This document shows, in pieces, positions 50,694 to 58,391 of a stretch of DNA of 64,000 nucleotides. The notes beneath the pieces are model-generated. The model was not told the origin of the DNA. It saw nothing but the letters and a program-made list of their open reading frames with translations, and made no database searches. A program made the position numbers and the translations under genes. The DNA is from Nitrosomonas aestuarii (GTDB taxonomy: Bacteria > Pseudomonadota > Gammaproteobacteria > Burkholderiales > Nitrosomonadaceae): assembly GCF_003046585.1 (NCBI RefSeq), contig NZ_QAAE01000003.1:186001-250000 (forward strand), given 5' to 3'. The first letter of the stretch is position 1; each line of letters starts with the position of its first letter.

Positions 50694-52327
50694 ATAAGAA
50701 CAAGGAGTGGCAATAGCAACAACAGCATTAACCAGTAAGGCATATCACGCGGGATTTCAATAAGCTGATTCGGTCCCCAGGGACCATGAAAGCCATCAGA
50801 TTCAATAGTTTTGATGCGCAGGTAATAGGTGCCACCATCGGGTTTCTGAATGGTTATTTGAGAAGCCGAAGTCATTTCGTCATAAATGATATCGCTAAAT
50901 GCTGCATCACGTGCAAGCTGGAAATGAAAGCTTTGACCTGTTGCAGCTGCACGCCATGAAAATGTAATCTCATTTTCGCCCAGCTTTGTTTCTTCAAGTG
51001 CTGGTCCAGGATAAGGTACTCTAAAAGACATTACATCACTGAACGGGCCGGCCCCTTCATTTGCCGAGACTGAGAAAATACGCCAAAAATAGTGACCGGG
51101 GACAAGTGGTTCAGTTAGTGTTAAATTGTTTTCTTTAATTTCAGAATTAAAATATATTAAACTGGAAAATTCAGAGTCCTGACTGATCATAAGCGCATAA
51201 TGAGATGCCTCAGACTGAGTCGTCCAGCTGAATTCCTGATTTTCAGGCGTTGTAGTACCACCTGGTATAGGGGCGATTATAAAAGGTGGCTCGGGCCGTG
51301 CATTGAGTGAAAAACGGATAATTGCATCTTTGCCTTCAATTTCGGATGCATCAATGCCGCGGATTCTCATCCAGTAATCACCGTCCGGTATATCGCCATC
51401 ACGAAAAGGCAGTGTCACTGTGGTGAATTCCGACCATAGATTCTTGAAGTCCCGATCCGTGGCAATCTGTGCGCGATACCCCTTGACACCTGATAATGGC
51501 TTCAGATGAATGACCAAAGGCAAGCTTTCATAGTAGCTACTGGTTTCAGATAAATCAGGCGGTGGCAGAAGCGCTACAGGCGGTGAAGGCGGAGCACCTA
51601 AAGGCGTCACTGTACCAAAACCAGCTGGAACCTGGACATCGCTTTTCGTATTGCTGACGTTCACATTACCCGAAAGTACTTCACTCGTAGTTGCTGTGTG
51701 CGAATCTATAGTGCCAACACGAAACGACGTTCCCCTGACTGAGCTGATTGCAGATGGTGTTTGTATTCTAAATCGGGTTCCTGTGAAAGGTTTTTCGAGT
51801 ACTGAATTCTCAATACGCCCTTGTTCCAGATCAATTAATGTTTCAACCAGGCCATAATCACCCAATATTTGCATTTTTTTTATACGAACGCGACTGTTGT
51901 CCTGCACACGCATTTCTGAATTGTCTGTAAACTCAATAGTAACAAAAGAGTCATTCTCGCTTTGGATTATGTCGCCCGCCCATAACTGCATCCCAACTTC
52001 TGCGGGTATTTTTTCTTGTGGCGGTCGTTGAATGAAGACGGAACCATAAACACTGACAATTTGTGCATGCACATTTTCTCCCATTCTGGTCCAGGCCATT
52101 GGGATTCTCAACGGGGTGCCGGGTGGTATGACATACGGATTCTGAATACCATTCAGCCGTTGCAATTTTGTTACATATTGCATGCCCGTCAGATGACGCT
52201 CGGTCAGATTCCACAGGTTATCACCCGGCCGCACTGTATAAATCCATTCTTCTGCAATAACACAAGTGGGCAAAATTATTAGCGTTGCCAACAAAAGACA
52301 ACGCAACTTAACAAGCGCTTGATACAT
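50690..52327 (-). CDS. LysM-FecR domain envelope protein with C-terminal membrane anchor
   Basis: This 545-residue exported protein has a signal peptide (about 1-25) and a LysM peptidoglycan-binding domain at about 28-75 (YTVRPGDNLWNLTERHL). A FecR-like domain lies at about 90-240 (GDIIQSENDSFVTIEFTDNSEMRVQDNS, then SSVRGTSFRVG). Two or three fibronectin-III-like repeats follow, and a C-terminal hydrophobic stretch MPYWLMLLLLLPLLVLI. The protein therefore could span cell wall and inner membrane. FecR/CHASE2 gene pairs are known in proteobacteria; the ligand is unknown. Confidence 0.85.
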   Translation of the reverse strand: MYQALVKLRCLLLATLIILPTCVIAEEWIYTVRPGDNLWNLTERHLTGMQYVTKLQRLNGIQNPYVIPPGTPLRIPMAWTRMGENVHAQIVSVYGSVFIQRPPQEKIPAEVGMQLWAGDIIQSENDSFVTIEFTDNSEMRVQDNSRVRIKKMQILGDYGLVETLIDLEQGRIENSVLEKPFTGTRFRIQTPSAISSVRGTSFRVGTIDSHTATTSEVLSGNVNVSNTKSDVQVPAGFGTVTPLGAPPSPPVALLPPPDLSETSSYYESLPLVIHLKPLSGVKGYRAQIATDRDFKNLWSEFTTVTLPFRDGDIPDGDYWMRIRGIDASEIEGKDAIIRFSLNARPEPPFIIAPIPGGTTTPENQEFSWTTQSEASHYALMISQDSEFSSLIYFNSEIKENNLTLTEPLVPGHYFWRIFSVSANEGAGPFSDVMSFRVPYPGPALEETKLGENEITFSWRAAATGQSFHFQLARDAAFSDIIYDEMTSASQITIQKPDGGTYYLRIKTIESDGFHGPWGPNQLIEIPRDMPYWLMLLLLLPLLVLI

Positions 52328-52467
52328 ACTATTCCCTTATCACTAGTTTCGGTTTGATAAGATTTTTATGAACAAATAGAACCCTAGGCGCAGACGGGTA
52401 ATAATTATTTAAAAGTCAAGGCCAAATCTATAACGAGTGTTATCAGCAAAAATGATTTATAAACCGG

Positions 52468-52947
52468 TTACTGGATGATATTAACTACTGTACCTGTGGA
52501 AACCAAATCATACAATTCCAATAAATTGTCATTTGAAATACGTATACATCCAATGGAACCAGGCTTACCCATTTCCACGCTGTCCGGACTGCCATGGATA
52601 TAGATAAAGCGCCGCATAGTGTCAACTGATCCACCCCGATTAAAACCCGGTTCACATCCTGACAACCATAAGATGCGCGTTAATATCCAGTCACGATTTG
52701 GATATCGATATCCCAGATCCGGTGTGTAAATTTCCCCGGTCGGTCGACGGCGAATAAACACTGTATTGGCGGGTTGTCCTGAACCGATTTTGGCACGAAT
52801 GATATGTTTTCCCAGCGGGGTACAAAAGCTGCCGTTTTGCTGACCTGTACCGCTTTTTGAAGATGAAATTCGATAGTTGTTTATCACCTGTTCATCATCA
52901 TTCAGCAGCTCAAGCTGTTGCTTATATATGGAAATATTAATTTTCAT
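52468..52947 (-). CDS. L,D-transpeptidase (YkuD domain)
   Basis: This 159-residue YkuD-fold protein carries the active-site signature with His in IYIHGSPDSVEMGKPGS and Cys134 in IGCIRISNDNL, which form 3-3 cross-links or attach lipoproteins to peptidoglycan in characterised members. No clear signal peptide is seen: the N-terminus is MKINISIYKQQLELLNDDEQ. It may be cytoplasmic, exported by another route, or have a mis-set start, although upstream in-frame sequence offers no obvious signal. It lies 26 bases downstream of tadA. Confidence 0.85.
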   Translation of the reverse strand: MKINISIYKQQLELLNDDEQVINNYRISSSKSGTGQQNGSFCTPLGKHIIRAKIGSGQPANTVFIRRRPTGEIYTPDLGYRYPNRDWILTRILWLSGCEPGFNRGGSVDTMRRFIYIHGSPDSVEMGKPGSIGCIRISNDNLLELYDLVSTGTVVNIIQ

Positions 52948-52972
52948 AACATGGTTACTCTTGCATTCAATG

Positions 52973-53449
52973 TCACTTTACCAGGTGTTTTCTGCGCTGT
53001 TGCGCAAAAAACTGTTTCAACAGTGCGCTGGCTTCTTCTGCCATAATGCCGCTATCTACCCGCATATGGTGATTCAAACGCGATTCAGCCGGCAAGTTGA
53101 TCACGCTGCCGCAAACTCCTGTTTTGGGATCAGAAGCGGCATAAACCAAACGCTCAATACGCGCATGAAAAAGCGCACCGATACACATAACGCAGGGTTC
53201 CAGTGTGACGTAAAGCGTACAGTTGAGCAGCCGGTAGTTTTTAAAGTACTGACCGGCATTACGTAATGCCATGATCTCGGCATGGGCTGTTGGATCTTTC
53301 GCTATAATAGGGCAATTAAATCCGTGGCTGATAATACTCTCTTTTTGTACAATAACAGCACCGACAGGTACCTCGCCCAATGCCTGCGCCTTTAACGCCT
53401 GTTCAAGTGCAAAACGCATATATTTTCTGTCTAGATTGTTTTGTATCAC
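52973..53449 (-). CDS. tadA: tRNA-specific adenosine deaminase TadA
   Basis: TadA deaminates A34 to inosine in tRNA-Arg(ACG). The 158-residue zinc enzyme has the ligand/catalytic motif HAEIMAL and the second zinc motif LEPCVMCIGALFHARI. The YMRFALEQALKAQALGEVPVGAVI N-terminus is typical. The listed start is a GTG; an ATG at 53419 is an alternative that would begin within YMRFAL. Identification as TadA rather than another deaminase rests on the FHARI and PCVMC context. Confidence 0.93.
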   Translation of the reverse strand: MIQNNLDRKYMRFALEQALKAQALGEVPVGAVIVQKESIISHGFNCPIIAKDPTAHAEIMALRNAGQYFKNYRLLNCTLYVTLEPCVMCIGALFHARIERLVYAASDPKTGVCGSVINLPAESRLNHHMRVDSGIMAEEASALLKQFFAQQRRKHLVK

Positions 53450-53570
53450 TTATGCTAATTTGATGCAATTATTTAAAAATTCAGGCGTTTAAGATGGCTT
53501 TTATGCTACATTTACGTAGTTGAATCTCATTTGTTCTGCTAATTCAAATTTTCCATCCAGAATAAATCAA

Positions 53571-54488
53571 ATGTTTACTCAAGCAAGAAATCAGTTAAAT
53601 ACCATACGTGATCTGCTTCGTTTTGCGGTCAGTAGATTTAATCAAGCCGGACTTTTTTTTGGTCATGGTTCTGCCACAGCCTATGATGAAGCGGTTTATC
53701 TTATCCTACATACCTTGCATTTGCCACTGGATCAACTGGATTCTTTTCTTGATGCCCGTTTAACCAATGATGAATTGTTGCAGATTGAACATATTCTAAC
53801 GCGCCGCATTGTAGAGAAGAAACCGGCGGCTTATTTGATACACCAGGCATGGTTGGGAGACTATTCATTTTATGTGGATGAGCGTGTGATTATACCGCGA
53901 TCATTTATCGCGGAACTCTTACAAGCTCAATTGGAGCCATGGATTCATGATCCTGATAACATCCATTCTGCCCTGGACCTTTGCACAGGATCGGGTTGTC
54001 TGGCCATCATAATGGCAGATGTATTTGAACAGGCCGAGATTGATGCAACAGATATTGCTTTAGACGCACTGGATGTTGCAAAAAAGAACGTTATGAATTA
54101 TCACTTGCAAAAACGGGTTCATTTAATTGAATCTGATATGTTTACCGGCTTAACCGGCAAACAATATGATCTGATTGTCAGTAATCCACCTTATGTCAAC
54201 GCCGAGTCAATGGCAGCGTTGCCAGAGGAATACCGCCATGAGCCTTCTAATGCGTTGGCCAGCGGAATTGACGGACTGGATGCCACACGGCATATCTTAT
54301 CCAATGCCGCCGATTATTTGACAGAATCTGGTTTACTGATTGTGGAAATCGGACACAACCGAGACGCCTTGTTAGCGGCTTTTCCACGGATACCGTTCAC
54401 ATGGCTGGAAACCAGCGCCGGTGATGCGTTTGTTTTTTTATTGAGTCGCGATCAACTGGCGGCAGATGATCGCAAGTCAGGAAAGTAA
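53571..54488 (+). CDS. prmB: Ribosomal protein L3 N5-glutamine methyltransferase PrmB
   Basis: This SAM-dependent enzyme methylates a glutamine of ribosomal protein L3. The 305-residue protein has an N-terminal helical domain and the Rossmann SAM motif ALDLCTGSGCLAIIMA. The catalytic NPPY lies in DLIVSNPPYVNAESM, followed by EYRHEPSNALASGIDGLD as in PrmB/HemK relatives. The ATG at 53571 gives a length close to E. coli PrmB (310); a TTG at 53520 would add 17 unusual residues. Its 3' end overlaps convergent rluB by 12 bases. Confidence 0.92.
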   Translation: MFTQARNQLNTIRDLLRFAVSRFNQAGLFFGHGSATAYDEAVYLILHTLHLPLDQLDSFLDARLTNDELLQIEHILTRRIVEKKPAAYLIHQAWLGDYSFYVDERVIIPRSFIAELLQAQLEPWIHDPDNIHSALDLCTGSGCLAIIMADVFEQAEIDATDIALDALDVAKKNVMNYHLQKRVHLIESDMFTGLTGKQYDLIVSNPPYVNAESMAALPEEYRHEPSNALASGIDGLDATRHILSNAADYLTESGLLIVEIGHNRDALLAAFPRIPFTWLETSAGDAFVFLLSRDQLAADDRKSGK

Positions 54489-55298
54489 ACTTAACAAACG
54501 TCTCGTTTCCTTTTCTTCAAGTTCCAGCCACTTGCCGCGTTTTATTCTCGGGGGTAAATTGATCGGACCGAAACGCACCCGCATCAGTCGGCTGACCATG
54601 ATCCCGAGTGATTCAAACATGCGTCGGACTTCACGATTCTTGCCTTCTTGCAATATCACGCGGTACCAGCGATTTATGCCTTCGCCGCCCTGTTCAGCAA
54701 GTTGACTGAAAGAAGCGGTGCCGTCTTCCAACTGAATGCCTGTTGTCAACCGTGTAATCTGTTCGGTAGTCAATTCACCAATGATACGCACTGCATATTC
54801 CCGTTCTACTTCAAAACGCGGATGCATCAAGCGGTTTGCCAGCGAACCGTCAGTGGTAAATATCAATAGACCGCTGGTATTAAAATCCAGACGACCGATC
54901 GCAATCCACTTAGAAGACTTAAGGTGGGGTAGTTTGTCAAAAACGGTTGGGCGGCCTTCCGGATCATTCCGACTGACAATTTCACCTTCCGGTTTGTGGT
55001 AAAGCAACACACGTGGTAAACGTTCAGCCAGATCAAAGCGTATGACACGTTTATCAATTTGAACTCTGTCTTCCGAGCCGATGCGATCACCCAGAACAGC
55101 CACCCTGCCATTGATACTGACACGACCTGAGGCAATCAGTGTTTCCATTTCTCGTCTCGAACCCAGCCCTTTTTGTGCTAAAAGTTTTTGCAGTTTATAA
55201 GTGGTTGCGGTGGCAACAGAAGAATCTTGTTTTGCAAATGCCGGAGTCCGCAAAGGCATTTTTCTTTTTGCTGGCCTGAATGGCTTGTTCGTAGACAT
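54477..55298 (-). CDS. rluB: 23S rRNA pseudouridine synthase RluB
   Basis: RluB makes pseudouridine 2605 (E. coli numbering) in 23S rRNA. The 273-residue protein has a basic N-terminal tail, an S4 RNA-binding domain (LQKLLAQKGLGSRREMETLIASGRVSING), and the RsuA-family catalytic motif GRLDFNTSGLLIFTTDG with the nucleophilic Asp. EREYAVRI and KNREVRRMFESLG follow. RluB is favoured over RluE/RluF by length and domain layout. It is convergent with and overlaps prmB. Confidence 0.93.
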   Translation of the reverse strand: MSTNKPFRPAKRKMPLRTPAFAKQDSSVATATTYKLQKLLAQKGLGSRREMETLIASGRVSINGRVAVLGDRIGSEDRVQIDKRVIRFDLAERLPRVLLYHKPEGEIVSRNDPEGRPTVFDKLPHLKSSKWIAIGRLDFNTSGLLIFTTDGSLANRLMHPRFEVEREYAVRIIGELTTEQITRLTTGIQLEDGTASFSQLAEQGGEGINRWYRVILQEGKNREVRRMFESLGIMVSRLMRVRFGPINLPPRIKRGKWLELEEKETRRLLSLLS

Positions 55299-55321
55299 AG
55301 AATCGTGTTCTTATGCTTTGA

Positions 55322-55651
55322 TTAGAATGGCAGTTTCATGCCGGGTGGCAAACCCAGTCCGCCTGTCATCTCGGCCATTTTTTCCTGTGTTGTTGATTCA
55401 ACACGGCGTACAGCATCATTGAATGCAGCTGCAATCAGGTCTTCCAGCATTTCCTTGTCATCGCCGTCACCGACCAGGCTGTCGTCAATATGTATGCTTT
55501 TAACATCGTGACGGCAGGTCATTACGACTTTGACCATGCCTGCGCCAGACTGCCCTTCGACTTCCAGAACAGCCAGTTTTTCTTGCATCTGTTTCATGCT
55601 TTCCTGAACTTGTTGGGCTTGTTTCATCATGTTTGCCAGATTAGCCTTCAT
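55322..55651 (-). CDS. YbaB/EbfC nucleoid-associated protein
   Basis: This 109-residue DNA-binding protein dimerises as tweezers. The sequence shows the typical amphipathic start [24 protein letters not shown], the central [23 protein letters not shown], and the C-terminal [13 protein letters not shown]. It lies 13 bases downstream of dnaX, the conserved dnaX-ybaB pair (with recR usually next; here rluB follows instead). Confidence 0.95.
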   Translation of the reverse strand: MKANLANMMKQAQQVQESMKQMQEKLAVLEVEGQSGAGMVKVVMTCRHDVKSIHIDDSLVGDGDDKEMLEDLIAAAFNDAVRRVESTTQEKMAEMTGGLGLPPGMKLPF

Positions 55652-55664
55652 GCTTGAATCTCCT

Positions 55665-57302
55665 TTAATTTTGAATAGGTTTAATTGATGATTCTATGAT
55701 TTTCGCATCGAAACTGTCTACCAATTCCTGCACAATCGGATCTTTTTCGATTGCTGCTATCGCCTTTGCCTGTTTTGTTTCGTTTTCTATTTGTTGTATA
55801 GCAACCGGTGTCATGCCGGTAATACTGCCAATAGCAAAGTTGAGAGAAACGGGCTTGCAAAAGTGTACGTCCAGCGCGGTCTGTATTGCATGCTGGTATT
55901 TTTTATCGAGCAGGTGTTTGTGTACTTCCGGAACAAATAATTCAATCTTATCATGGGTTAAGATATTTGCCTCACTGTGTTGCGCCAGCATTTTCGCCAT
56001 ACCGGTCAAATTCAGCTGTTTGACCAGATCGGGCCAGTTCTGTAAGGATCCTGTGGAAGATATGTGTTGGTCAGCCAAGGATTCTGTGGTTTTTTTTTGT
56101 TTTGTAGAGATGACTGCATTACTCTTTGTATGGGTAAATTCATGTGCCGTGCTTGTTGCTGGGGCATTTTGCACGGTGTGTGATTGTTGCAGTGATGAGT
56201 GCGATGTAACCAGATTATCTGGCGCAAAAGTCAGCATACGTATTAACGTCATAGTAAAACCGGCGTATTCATCTGGTGCCAGACTTAAATCATTACGTCC
56301 GTGCAGCGCTATTTGATAAAACAGTTGTATATCATCCGGAGCAAATATTTTGGCCAGCGAGAAAATCTGCTGGTGGTCCGGCATTTCGTTATCAATTGCC
56401 TGATGTACCGTTTGTGCGAGTGCAATGCGATGTAATATTGCTGCCAGATCCTGCAGCGCAGATTCAAATGAAAGACACAACATTTCCATTTCGTCAGCAA
56501 GCGATAGCATCTGCTGTCCATTTTTTGCTGCGAGTGCTGTGAGTATGTCATAGAGATAGCGTTTATCAATGGCACCCAGCATATCGCGAACCGTACTTTC
56601 AGTTACCTTGCCGTCCCCAAAAGCGATCGCTTGATCCAGAATGCTAAGAGCATCCCGCATACTACCTTGAGCGGCTTGTGCAATAAGTGCCAACGAAACA
56701 CTATCCGCAGGAATTTCTTCCAAAGCCAAGATATTTCTCAGATGTTCCGAAATAAGGGGAGGCGGGATATGCTTCAAATTAAACTGCAAACAGCGGGAAA
56801 GGACGGTAACGGGAATTTTTTGCGGATCTGTCGTCGCCAGCACGAATTTAACATGCGCAGGAGGCTCTTCCAGGGTTTTCAGCATGGCATTGAATGCTGA
56901 CTTGGAGAGCATGTGTACTTCATCGATAATGTAAATTTTGAAACGGGCATTGGTGGGCGCATAAAGTGCATTCTCCAATAAATCCCGCATGTTATCGACT
57001 TGTGTATTGGATGCGGCATCAAGCTCGATCAAGTCAATAAAATGTCCGTCATCAATTTGCATGCAGACCGCACAATTTCCACATGGTGTGGATGTCACAC
57101 CTTTTTCACAATTCAGTGCCTTGGCAAGAATACGTGCTACTGTTGTTTTTCCCACACCCCGTGTACCAGTAAATAGGTAGGCATGATGTAACCGGTTCTG
57201 CTCCAGTGCATTCGTTAATGCTCTTACAACGTGATCCTGTCCGGTTAACTCGGAAAAGGTTTTGGGTCGCCATTTTCGTGCAAGGACTTGTGATTGAGAC
57301 AC
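55665..57302 (-). CDS. dnaX: DNA polymerase III tau (and possibly gamma) subunit
   Basis: DnaX is the clamp-loader ATPase. The 545-residue protein starts with GTG and reads [23 protein letters not shown]. It has Walker [19 protein letters not shown], the zinc cysteines of CEKG...CGNCAVC, Walker [18 protein letters not shown] and sensor 1. A tau-specific C-terminal region follows residue 400. An A9 run (bases 56090-56098) at codons 402-405 is a likely slippage site: gaining one A gives a stop after six new residues and a 409-residue gamma-like product. 4.5S RNA lies upstream on the same strand. Confidence 0.96.
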   Translation of the reverse strand: MSQSQVLARKWRPKTFSELTGQDHVVRALTNALEQNRLHHAYLFTGTRGVGKTTVARILAKALNCEKGVTSTPCGNCAVCMQIDDGHFIDLIELDAASNTQVDNMRDLLENALYAPTNARFKIYIIDEVHMLSKSAFNAMLKTLEEPPAHVKFVLATTDPQKIPVTVLSRCLQFNLKHIPPPLISEHLRNILALEEIPADSVSLALIAQAAQGSMRDALSILDQAIAFGDGKVTESTVRDMLGAIDKRYLYDILTALAAKNGQQMLSLADEMEMLCLSFESALQDLAAILHRIALAQTVHQAIDNEMPDHQQIFSLAKIFAPDDIQLFYQIALHGRNDLSLAPDEYAGFTMTLIRMLTFAPDNLVTSHSSLQQSHTVQNAPATSTAHEFTHTKSNAVISTKQKKTTESLADQHISSTGSLQNWPDLVKQLNLTGMAKMLAQHSEANILTHDKIELFVPEVHKHLLDKKYQHAIQTALDVHFCKPVSLNFAIGSITGMTPVAIQQIENETKQAKAIAAIEKDPIVQELVDSFDAKIIESSIKPIQN

Positions 57303-57468
57303 GATCTTATTAAATTTTCTGAATATAATGATGCGCTAAATGTATATTATAGCAGGTGAATTAACTACGAGCAGGTTGTCCAAAAGGCGCGCGATCCACT
57401 GCAGGGTAACTTATTCTGAAAAGGCGTAATAAAAACGGAACAAGAAATTTCAATTGAAGCTTATCAGG

Positions 57469-57568
57469 GTGGCGAGCCAGACCCCCGGCACTTGCAAAAA
57501 ATAGCTGTGGCTGCTTCCTTCCGGACCTGACCAGATTCGCTACTTTGCAATGCGGGGAGGCCCGCCAT
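57469..57568 (-). ncRNA. ffs: 4.5S RNA of the signal recognition particle
   Basis: This small SRP RNA binds Ffh to target membrane proteins. On the minus strand the ends GGCGGGCC and GGCUCGCC pair, with one G-U, and a long interrupted hairpin leads to the conserved Ffh-binding tip. The tip is at plus-strand 57509-57532 and reads GGTCAGGTCC then GGAAGGAAGCAGCC on the minus strand. About 100 nt long. It lies 170 bases upstream of dnaX in the same direction, a common proteobacterial arrangement. Confidence 0.95.
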
Positions 57569-57595
57569 TGGATAACAGTTTTTACAGGAAGCGTG

Positions 57596-57624
57596 AGTAT
57601 ACCAGTACACGAACTGCAAACAAA
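57596..57624 (-). promoter_or_regulatory. Extended -10 promoter of the 4.5S RNA gene
   Basis: The minus strand has TATACT (57596-57601) preceded by TGG, an extended -10 element, with TTTGTT (57619-57624) 17 bases further upstream. Transcription would start about 20 bases before the mature RNA end, so a short 5' leader would need trimming, as E. coli 4.5S RNA does by RNase P. I see no gene in the rest of 57569-57905; only an inverted repeat GAACAT/ATGTTC near 57842-57860. Confidence 0.55.
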
Positions 57625-57905
57625 GCGCTTTCCAGAATTTATGCAATGTTACAAGGCTTAAATGTCATAGAAGGCGTTATACTTCGAATTTGTTCATTGA
57701 TCCTGTCAAATAACAAATAATTATTAGTTTTTTTCAATATTGATCTGTGTCTTTCCGGAATCCGTAACCTCTATGGCGGGAATCGTTAATGAAGATGTAA
57801 TTTTGTACTTCGTGAAGATTGGGCCAAAATATGCATCTTCTGAACATTCGGTGGATGTTCGGCAGTTTTTAATTTGTAAATATCTCGTCTTTGGTAAAAA
57901 ACCGT

Positions 57906-58058
57906 TTAATTTTTATATTCACTAATTCGCTCTTGGGCATCGATGTAACTTGACTGAGTTGGCACTACTGTTTCTTCCTTCTTTGAACTATATGATATAC
58001 AACCACCTAGCCCTATGAATATTGCTACTGGAATTATAAATAATTTTAAGTTTTTCAT
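57906..58058 (-). CDS. Very small lipoprotein (50 residues)
   Basis: A 50-codon frame reads MKNLKLFIIPVAIF, then IGLGGCISYSSKKEE. This is a lysine-containing n-region, a hydrophobic core and a lipobox LGGC with Cys20, followed by a short hydrophilic tail of 30 residues ending SEYKN. AAGGA stands seven bases before the ATG. These features together make a genuine lipoprotein likely: signal peptidase II would cut before Cys20. I do not recognise the mature part. It lies alone between 4.5S RNA and the divergent nuclease gene. Confidence 0.7.
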   Translation of the reverse strand: MKNLKLFIIPVAIFIGLGGCISYSSKKEETVVPTQSSYIDAQERISEYKN

Positions 58059-58391
58059 GGGTTGTCCTTTGCAAATATTGATCAAGCGAGGTTTATTTAA
58101 GAATAAATTGCTCTATTGATATGCTGCCTTATTTAGTGCGGTAAGAAATTCTACGACACTGCTGCACTATATAATAAAATATTTTGAAATAACAACGTGA
58201 TAGTAATCGTCAAGGGAAACGAATGTTATTCTTCAGTGAGGTTCTATCGAGATTTGACATTTTTTGGTAAGACTGTGTAGCTATTTGCATAAGCATGAAA
58301 ATAAAGCCTGCCATGAATTATAACTATCGTAACTTAATTTTTTTAAATAGTCAGTTGGACCAGATAGGATTGCAAACCATTGAATGACAGT
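58059..58391 (+). other. Intergenic region before the nuclease gene
   Basis: This 333-base AT-rich gap separates the divergent small lipoprotein and nuclease genes. It contains a perfect -35 TTGACA (58254-58259) facing the nuclease, but no convincing -10 at the right distance. No RNA gene or protein frame longer than about 15 codons with a ribosome binding site was found. Confidence 0.4.

Noticed and set aside
56012..56227. 71-codon minus-strand frame inside dnaX
   Set aside because: It is the +1-shifted frame of dnaX crossing the A9 tract, not an independent gene; it is informative only for the slippage idea.
57740..57925. 61-codon plus-strand frame between 4.5S RNA and the small lipoprotein
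   Set aside because: No ribosome binding site, unconvincing composition, and it overlaps the end of the better-supported lipoprotein gene on the other strand.
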